This document shows, in pieces, positions 56,570-64,000 of a stretch of DNA of 64,000 nucleotides. The position numbers and the translations under genes were made by a program. The DNA is taken from NCBI GenBank assembly GCA_048013815.1, contig CM106586.1:8928001-8992000 (forward strand). Reading direction: 5' to 3'. Position 1 is the first letter of the stretch. The number at the start of each line of letters is the position of its first letter. The DNA comes from Setoptus koraiensis (taxonomy: Eukaryota > Arthropoda). Below the pieces are notes generated by a model. It saw only the letters and a program-made list of their open reading frames with translations. It was not told where the DNA came from and made no database searches.

Positions 56570-56669
56570 CCCGTTTGCAGTACGACCCCCAGCGCTAGTT
56601 TGTGGAGGTCGCTGCCGCCGCTTGTGCGGGCCCCCACAAACTGGCGCTGGGGATCGCACTGCAAACGGG
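56570..56669. repeat. Inverted repeat: 36-bp arms, 28-bp loop
   Basis: Left arm 56570-56605 and right arm 56634-56669 are reverse complements at 33 of 36 positions. One of the three differences would be a G-U pair in RNA. A transcript would fold into a hairpin of about 100 nt, the size of a microRNA precursor. It could equally be a small palindromic element. Confidence 0.9.
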
Positions 56670-56845
56670 CCAACGTGGCAACCGGGCCCGCACAAAGTGC
56701 CCAGACAATTGCGACGAGCTGGTACCGACGACGAGACGGCGCGACACAAAATCGCGCACCACTGACCGGCGGTATTTGAGCGGCGGGCTGGCGGGTATCA
56801 CGTTTCAGCGTGCCGCTGGCTGCCAACTGCACAACTGCAGTTTAC

Positions 56846-56866
56846 GCAGTATATGGTATATACTGC
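56846..56866. repeat. Perfect palindrome, 9-bp arms
   Basis: GCAGTATAT and ATATACTGC flank a 3-bp centre. It may be a binding site for a dimeric factor or a chance palindrome. Confidence 0.7.
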
Positions 56867-57160
56867 ATACACTGTGTTTGCAATCAACGGCCGCGCCGCC
56901 CGAAATGTTACAATTGACGCGATTTGTCCGCGCGCCTGCCCCTGAACACGTCAGTTCCAGCTGACTGACCGAGTGACTCGGACGAACCTGCGGAATTCGG
57001 GCAAATTCGGGCGAATTCGCGGGACCGGGGCAACCTTGGCGAACCTGGGGAACCTCGAGGAACCCGACGGATTGTCGTGTTCCGCTTGTCGTTGTTTATT
57101 GGCGACAGATTCGAGAGACCGGCGACGGCCGTTCCATTGCGCTCCGAACGCATAATGCGC

Positions 57161-57200
57161 ACACCCCTCCGAACGTGCGCACACCCCTCCGAACGTGCGG
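57161..57200. repeat. 20-bp tandem repeat, two copies
   Basis: The unit ACACCCCTCCGAACGTGCGC is followed by a copy that differs only at its last base. Confidence 0.9.
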
Positions 57201-58195
57201 GCCCCTCTCGTGAACGCGTTCCACGGGCCCCCTCTCGTGCCAGAGTCGCCTTCGTCGCTGGCGTCGGTCGCCAGTCGGCTGTGATAGATGCGAGGCGCAC
57301 TTTAGCAGCTAAAGTTTGGCTCGGCCGGGCGCTGATGGACCGCGCGACGTGCCCAATCCATCGTCTTGTCTTGTCGGTGGGCTTATTGTTGACAAGACGC
57401 GACAGCCAGCGGAGACGCGACCAAACAGCCCGCGACAGCGACATAAGCGCCCCTTGAATGGCCAGCCATTCAGTTGGCTGAGCCAAGTGAGCCAACTCAC
57501 CTGTTCTATTTTTATCCGGGCTCGTGACAACTATTCAATGGGGCCACTTGGCACATAAGCGGCCCGCGCTTTTGTTGGCCAGCTCGCGCGACAACGCGGC
57601 TTGTCGGGCTTGCGGTTGGCTAGTATTTTTTCGCTTATCTTGGTGTGTTGGCGCGCTGTTGTTAGTGCGCCGTTGTCAGTCGGAGCCGCTGATTTGCCTG
57701 TGTTTGGCGCCGCCCGACAGGTGAGAGGGGCCGCACAAAGAGCTGACCACTGGCCGGCCCTAATGGGCCCCTTAATGGCTCGCTGCTGCTGGCAGGCTGG
57801 CGAGCTGCTGCTAGGCTGACGAGCTGGCTTGCGAAAAAGCGCCACCATGCCAGCCATCAAACAGAGCGGCCCCAAGATTTACGTCAATGATATGAGCCAT
57901 TTGACGCTAGCTTGGCGACTTATCTGCCTAACAAGACCCACGCGCGCCATTGTGCCAGCCGCTCGCTGCTGTCGGGTATTTGGGCCCGACGCTAAGTACG
58001 CCAAGTGCGCCAAGTACGCGGCTACCTAGAGCGGCTGGCGAGATCGCGCTCTTGTGCATACTTTATTCGGGCCGGCATAACTTATACTGACCGCTGTGGC
58101 CGTACCGTACGCTCGCTTTGGGCGCGGATGCGAGCGCGCCCGCGCTCGCGCTCGCCCAACGGCACGCCTAATAAAGCGAGCTCGCCGCTGTCGGA

Positions 58196-58203
58196 TATAA
58201 ATA
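58196..58203 (+). promoter_or_regulatory. TATA-like box TATAAATA
   Basis: A TATAAATA motif sits in GC-rich sequence just before an AT-repeat (58207-58232). No gene follows that I can recognise, so it may be a chance match. Confidence 0.25.
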
Positions 58204-59462
58204 GCCATATATAAATACATATATATATATATTGGCCGAATGCGCCAGAGCCAGCCGCAGTTTTGAGTGATTTATTCAATGTGCAGAGACAAGGGGGCCA
58301 ATTGAGAAGGCGCGCCGGCCCGCGAGCCTGGCGAGCGAGATAAGCCCGGCCCGGCCCGGCGCAGCTCGAGCCGAGCTGCTTGTTAAACTGGCCCCATCTC
58401 CAGTCTCCGCGAGGGTGCCCCGTGTCAGAGGGCCCACTTGCGACACGCGCTCGCGCGTTGCGCAACTTACTTAGTGGCACCTCTTTTTATTGCTCGCGCC
58501 CTCTTTCATTCTTTCGTTTTAACTCGCCATAAACGCTCTCGCTATAAATACTGTCCTTACACCGTTTGGGCGCCCCGCCAGCCCACGGACCCGTCAGCCG
58601 CGCAAGCCCCACAAGCTCATCCATATGAGAGACGCGGCCTTATACACAGGCGAACGGGCACGCATTTGGCCGCTCGGCGCTCGGTATCGCGCGCGCCCAT
58701 TTAGGCGGCCCGCCCGCCGCCTAGCCATTGGGTGTCATGCTAGCTGGCTGGCTGATACCCGAAGCCGGCCGTTAGCTCGCTGCCGGGCTGGCGGCGCGCA
58801 GATATTTGGCGGATAAAGAAGTCTACTTACTTATAACTTATAGCTTAAAGTTGGTGGCTATTAGTTGCAAGTCGGCTCGCGCGGGGCCCCGAGTTTATAT
58901 TAGTGGCTCTAAGTGGCTCTGTGTGTTTTCTTTTGTCGCTGCTGCTGAGTCGCGCGCGACAAGTTAGCGCAAAGTTGTGGTGGCCTCAAGACGCGCTTAG
59001 CTAAGTAATTCTCGGCCAGGCGCGCTGGCTAGGTGCGCTTTTATGCACTGCTCGTGCTAACTGGGGCCCGGCTCGCGGCCAGCTCGTGCCACCAGCAGCG
59101 TTCGGCTTAGTTGCTGTCGCAAGCAGCCACGACCATTCCGGCAGTTTGAGCACACAGCCAGCCAGCCCGACAGCCAGCCAGACAGACAGACAGACAGACA
59201 GCGAAATAAGTAGATTTGCGCTGGCTTATCCATTGTTTCTGCTCGCTGTCGCTACAGTGAGCTATCACATAACAGCATCACAACAACAGCAACAACAACC
59301 GCGACGTTGGGGCCCCGAGCAAGCGGGCGCGACTCGGCCCAATCGAGCCCTGACTTCAAACTCGAGTGCTCGCACATATAACGCGAGCCTGCACGGGCCG
59401 CATTATATTTAAATGTGCCCGCTTGAGAGTGTTGTCGGCTCGTTGTCGGCTCTACCTCAAGC

Positions 59463-59560
59463 CGCAACACACACAACAACAACAGCAACAACAACGACAA
59501 CAACAGCAACAACAACGACAACAACAGCAGCAACAACAACAACAACAACAACAACATTCT
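59463..59560. repeat. (CAA/CAG)n-type microsatellite
   Basis: CAACAACAACAG and CAACAACAACGA units run for about 95 bp. In coding use this would give poly-Gln or Thr, but no coding context is seen. Confidence 0.9.
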
Positions 59561-60129
59561 CATCAAGTGGGCCCCTGTTCACTTGCGCTCTCACGGGCAC
59601 TGCTCGCGGCCGCGCTGCCGAGATTTGAATCATAAGAGGCCCGGTTGAGGTTACATAATAATAAGAGTTAGATGTATAAGAAGATTATAACAAGGCCAGC
59701 CATTATATTAATACCGCCAACGAGCCCCCAGCCAACGCGCGCATAAATCATGGGCGCAATGGGGCACATATATCACGTTATGTGGCGCTATGAGATAATG
59801 TCATCGGGCCCATTGTGTTATATATATACACACACACACGGGCACACTACTACTGCTTGCATTACCATCAGCGACACATAATGAGATAACGCCAATCAAT
59901 CAATAGATGGCCACAATCTGCACTCGACAGCCAGCCCATTTGACTGATGGGCGCCGGGCGCCGCCGGCGCGATGCCCTGGCGAGCTTGCCAGCGTTAAAC
60001 AAGTTCAAATTTAGCCCAATCGACGACATGCACGTCAGCGGCCCAGCGAACGGCAACGATTTTGGCAACGACAGCAACTCAAGATCAGCTCGAGACTTTG
60101 AGATTTCGCCAGATTTCGAGTGCTTGCAA

Positions 60130-60249
60130 TCGCTCGAAATGGCGTGAAATCGCTCGAAATGGCGCGAAATCGCTCGGACTAGCGCGAAATCGCTCGAAAT
60201 AGCACAAAATCACGCGAAATAGCACAAAATCACGCGAAATCGCTCGCGA
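60130..60249. repeat. 20-bp tandem repeat (CGCTCGAAATGGCGCGAAAT), about six copies
   Basis: The 20-bp period is regular across six units, with drift from CGCTCGAAATGGCGTGAAAT to CACGCGAAATAGCACAAAAT. Each unit is itself two related 10-mers containing GAAAT. Confidence 0.88.
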
Positions 60250-60840
60250 AACTGCTCAAATTAATTTCGTGCTCGGCCCGCCAACTTGGGGCCCCCAAGA
60301 TCCGACTCAATGCGAAATTGAAATATTATTGTGAGTGTTTGAGTGAATATTCAGCCATTCGCGCAATGTCGCTCGCGTCGCCACGTGTGACAGCCGCTAG
60401 ACAGTCGCGCACAGCTCGTGCTGCAGTATGTACACAGTGTGCGCGCACTCCGGAAGTGGGCCCCGAAACGTCCTGGGCACTCGAGATCGGAAATCGCGAA
60501 TAGCAAACACACAATAAATTGCAAATTGTAACGGATTGCGCGGATTGGGCAAAGTGCGCCGAGTCGCACAACAACAACAACAACAACAACAATAATTTGA
60601 GCAGCCTGTCAGTTGGGGGGGGGGACAGAGCGAAATGATTAGTTTGGAGTTTTAATTCAATTTGTGCGCGCCGCTCCCGGCCCGGCCCCCATTTGTCATT
60701 GGCGCTACCCGGGGCGCCGTCTCTATTGAGCGGGCGCTTTGCTGCTGCATTTTGTCAACAACAGCAACTTGTTTAGCAGCAACCGGCAGCCCTCCCCTCG
60801 CCCGGCCTCCCGTCCCCTCCCATCCTCTCATGCGCCCCCT

Positions 60841-60896
60841 CGCGCTTCAATTAAATGAATGGCCCGCTGTCAGATAAGACAGTTAATTAAAGCGCG
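60841..60896. repeat. Inverted repeat, 14-bp arms with a nested stem
   Basis: Arms 60841-60854 and 60883-60896 are complementary at 13 of 14 positions. Inside the 28-bp loop lies a second stem, CTGTC with GACAG. Confidence 0.7.
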
Positions 60897-62815
60897 CATG
60901 ACGTGCAAAGATCCAGTTGGCCAGGCGCCCACGGGCGCACCGGGCGCCCCTCGAGAGGCACTTCTTGTCTGGCTGCAAAAGTCTGTCGGATCTGTCGACT
61001 TATGGACCCCAGAGTCGAGTGGGCAATTTGCAGCGCCGGCAGCAGCAGCGGCGCGGGCGCCGGGTACAGGCGCAATTGATGTGTGCGCCTGCAGCGGTGA
61101 GCGGTTCGGTCCGTCGGGCGGGCGGGCGAGCCTGTCCGTTTGTCTGTCTGGCTCTGTCCGTCTGGCTATTCTGTCCATAATTCATTTGATTCAACCGGAA
61201 GTGATAACAACACAATGGCGGCGCGCGCGATTGTTTGCCGCTCGTTGCCGCCACATCTGACGGCTTTACATGTGTCGTCGTCGTCGTGTCATGTCGTTGT
61301 CGTCGTCGTCTAGTTGTCATTAGCATGAGACGAACAAGAAACATGGGCCCCTCTGGTGGAAACGGAGCCCCCTTTTCGGAAATGAGCGCCGTCTAGCCGG
61401 CGCAGTTGCAATTCGGCCGGCGATTTGTGACTAACCAGTTGTGCAAATTTCGGGCGAGCAAGCCAGCTCGAGGCTAGAGGCTAGTCGGGATTGCCCGCTT
61501 GAGGCTTGTGATGCAAATTTGCGTGCCAGCTAGAATGCGCCGCCGTTTGCAGGGCGCTAGGTACCTCCGGTGCGCGGATAGGTGTGCCGGGCGACGGCAG
61601 CGCCAACGGCATCAGCGCCAGTGTAAGTTGTGGCGGCGGCTGGCAGTGGGGCGCCGAGAGGCAGCCCAAGAAGCGTTAATATGCTCGCACAAACGCGCGC
61701 TTGTGATTGTGTAACCAATCGCATTGTTCGCTGCCGGCCGGCTAGCTTGCCGGCGGATCGAGGGGCCGAAAAGGGATCGAAAGAAGCATTGATGGCATGC
61801 CGAATTGGCCGATGCTTACACAGTGTATACACACACTGTCTGTGGCTAACAAAGTAAAAATACTATTAGCTGTTGGCGAAAATTAACGACTACGTGAAGA
61901 ACACACACACACACACACGAGCGAAAGAGGGATCGCGTGCGCGACGAAGAGTCGCGAACTCCCCTATGTCCTCTGTCCGTCTCCCCCTATCCATGCAGCC
62001 GCTGAGCGCGAGCGGAGTGTTCTTTTCGTGCTCGCTTCATTCGCATTACGATGCGATATCACGAGTGGGGCCCGCTTGCATTCGGTGATGGTGTGAACTA
62101 ACAAGCGCTCTCTAGACGGTGCTCAAACGGGTCGTTTCAGGAGCCGCAAGCAGACATTTTTTATTTTTCTGCCTTTGTTATCTTATTTTCTATCATTTTT
62201 TCTATCAGTTTATATTCTATTTCATTTTATCCTCTCTTGTTTGTTGCAATGTGCTCATGGTGCGCTTGTCAGCCTGAATGCGAATCGGCGAATTACCGAC
62301 AATGGTCGCACTTCACTAATTTGCAGCTGAAGCTTCGAGCGGCCCCCAAATAAACCGATGGTGGCCAGCCAGGCAGCTAGATAAACGGCGGGCAACGGAT
62401 AAACAGAAATCCATCTATTGTATGCTCACAAGTGTGTGGAGTGCCCCATTGTTGGGTACCGCTACTTTTTAACTCGCGCAAACAACTCACAATAGCCGGC
62501 CGCCGGGCCGGCTCAATGGCCTGTTTTCGAGTCGAGTCAGGCTGAGAGAATCCAAACAAGAGTCCGACTGAACAATTCCAATCTGCGATGGCCGCCGACG
62601 GGCATAAAACACACGAGGGGAGCCGGGCCCGGCCTGCCCCCTCTCCCAACGCAGACAGTCTAGACATAACCGCCGTAATCGACTGTTATTTATTTTTTCT
62701 CTCCCTCTGCCTCTCTTGTCTCGTTTGTCTTCTCCCCCTTGCCCGATTTCGGCTATTTCGCCCAGTTATTTAGCTATGGCGCTGCGGTCTGGCTGGCTAG
62801 CTGGCTGGCTTGCTG

Positions 62816-62823
62816 TATAAATA
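62816..62823 (+). promoter_or_regulatory. Core-promoter-like TATA box in GC-rich context
   Basis: TATAAATA is followed directly by GCGGCGGC, and an ATCAGC initiator-like site lies near 62844, about 28 bp downstream. This is the best promoter-like arrangement in the gene-free right end and would drive transcription rightward. No long coding exon follows inside the window; the first ATG downstream (62885) opens a frame of only about 32 codons. Confidence 0.4.
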
Positions 62824-64000
62824 GCGGCGGCCAGACAGCTAGATCAGCGCGCAAAGGCTCACACATATACACACAAGTGAATAATGAGTATCATCTCTTT
62901 CTCTTTGTATTATTGCAAACTGTTATTTGGCAATGCGTCTATTTATGCATGCCTAGTGTCTGGAAATTACTGTTACGTATAGATAATGATCATAGCTTAT
63001 TTGAGCCAGATGTGATTGAAGCATCATTATCACGGGCACGCAGTGTATAATTAGTCGCAGCACACTGGTCTGACAAACGAAAATCAAACAAGGGGCTGTC
63101 TCGCTCGCCCGAAAACAAGAAAAAAAAAACTTATTACTCAAATTGGTGTTGCAGTCACCAATAAATGAGTGCCCTGCGACCATTCATCCACAATTGATCG
63201 ACAATCCTGGTGGCGAACAATTGAAACAAGTTGCTCTCTTACATAATAATAGCCCATACTGGTAGCTGGCCAAAGTGACCAACATTAACAATGGCGACAC
63301 CAGCCGGCAGGTTCGAGTGGACCGGCCTCGCTTGTAGGTGCTCATGTCATCAACGGGATAAATTTCGGGCTTCTCCAACTCTATTATCGGCCCCCGGTGC
63401 ACGCGTTTTCACGCGTTCCGGTGTGAGTAAAAATTGGTTCGGCTGCGCGAAAAATCAATTGAAAACTTTTTCCTTGCCCGTCCGGCCCGCAATTCGCCAG
63501 CTCGAAATGTCCCATTTTGAGCCCATGCAATAACCTGGCCAAAGAACTGAGTTCGAGCCGTTCGTCGAAAAAAAAAAAAAAACAAAACAAAGAAAAATAA
63601 ATACACTCTTTTTCGGGCCGCACTTACGGTAATACCGGCCAATAGCCAGCCATTAGTCGTGTCCTTGACCCGCCTTCATTTTGTCAGTCAAACTGTCAGA
63701 ACCTCATCAACTTGATCCGATAAACTCTGCCGTAGCAATCGAAATGGAGAGGCTGAGTTCTACTATTGGCTGATATATTGGCCGCAGTCCGTGCGGGCCA
63801 CTCTCGTTCAGGTCCATTAATCTAACGAGATTATTTGTGTATGTGCAGATTGAATAGATTTGCAAATTGTGACGTCGTTGCCAATAAGATGTTCGTAAGA
63901 GCCATTCCAACTTCAATCTCTGACTGCCACTGTAATGGTAATTTTGCTATGGTCACGTCGCCAGATACTCCAGTGCCACGGTCAACGTGCTCTCTCGTCT

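Larger units (their letters stand above)
53292..64000. other. GC-rich region of 10.7 kb without a supportable gene
   Basis: Many long open frames exist on both strands, but they overlap in all phases, as expected from GC-rich sequence. None shows a domain, a natural composition or matching splice phases. The region contains the repeats, hairpin and TATA boxes listed separately. It is likely the regulatory or first-intron territory of a gene that continues beyond the window, or of nanos on its left edge. Confidence 0.5.

Noticed and set aside
55100-57900. Many frames over 100 codons in GC-rich sequence
   Set aside because: They overlap in all six frames and contain Arg/Ala/Pro/Cys-biased composition expected from GC content alone.
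1-64000. Search for retroviral, LTR, Polinton or other virus-like remains
   Set aside because: No reverse transcriptase, integrase, protease, capsid or envelope-type motif and no paired long terminal repeats were noticed.

Overview
The window is nuclear DNA of an animal, most likely an arthropod and probably an acariform mite. Supporting signs are spliced genes with GT-AG introns (some only 60-400 bp), an R&R-type cuticle protein, nanos, PSMA1, TCERG1 and GNL1 in animal form, and many CAA/GTT-type microsatellites coding for Asn, Gln or Thr runs. The species cannot be fixed from sequence alone. I saw no rRNA, CRISPR array or recognisable viral or LTR element.

Layout. (1) 1-12.9 kb: one long gene (eight exons, large third intron) for a four-membrane-span protein with a huge Asn/Gln tail, then a mostly empty stretch with one possible orphan exon. 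(2) 12.9-14.6 kb: a TATA-driven cuticle protein gene with a Tyr/Ser/Ala/Val/Pro repeat tail. (3) 15.4-34.3 kb: a dense, intron-poor island of mostly housekeeping genes: a WDR77/MEP50-like WD40 protein, S-formylglutathione hydrolase, acyl-CoA-binding protein, the GTPase GNL1, an uncharacterised TIR-domain protein, tRNA-Ala(AGC), proteasome subunit alpha-1, a GDA1/CD39 nucleoside diphosphatase, TCERG1, and the last exon of an unidentified gene. (4) 35.8-43.2 kb: secreted and surface proteins, namely an acid-lipase-like hydrolase, a small cysteine-rich secreted protein, and a Thr-rich mucin-like membrane protein. (5) 44-49 kb: a degraded-looking zone with an F-box-like gene, a nested opposite-strand RGG reading frame, an orphan acidic frame and a relic of a parvin gene. 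(6) 49.2-53.3 kb: a secreted coiled-coil protein of unknown family and nanos, whose 3' UTR holds a Pumilio-type site. (7) 53.3-64 kb: 10.7 kb of GC-rich sequence with no gene I can support, but with tandem repeats, a long hairpin and two TATA boxes.

How genes relate. The genes do not form one pathway. GNL1 and the TIR gene are convergent and nearly touch. A 260-bp copy of their junction lies on the far side of the TIR gene, so the TIR locus sits between two direct repeats. The TIR protein (667 aa) has a C-terminal TIR domain with a glutamate in the position used by NAD-cleaving TIRs, and two diverged copies of an unrecognised motif before it. It is the best candidate in the window for something undescribed. 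Most coding calls rest on protein motifs recalled from known families and on splice-phase agreement; none was checked against a database.
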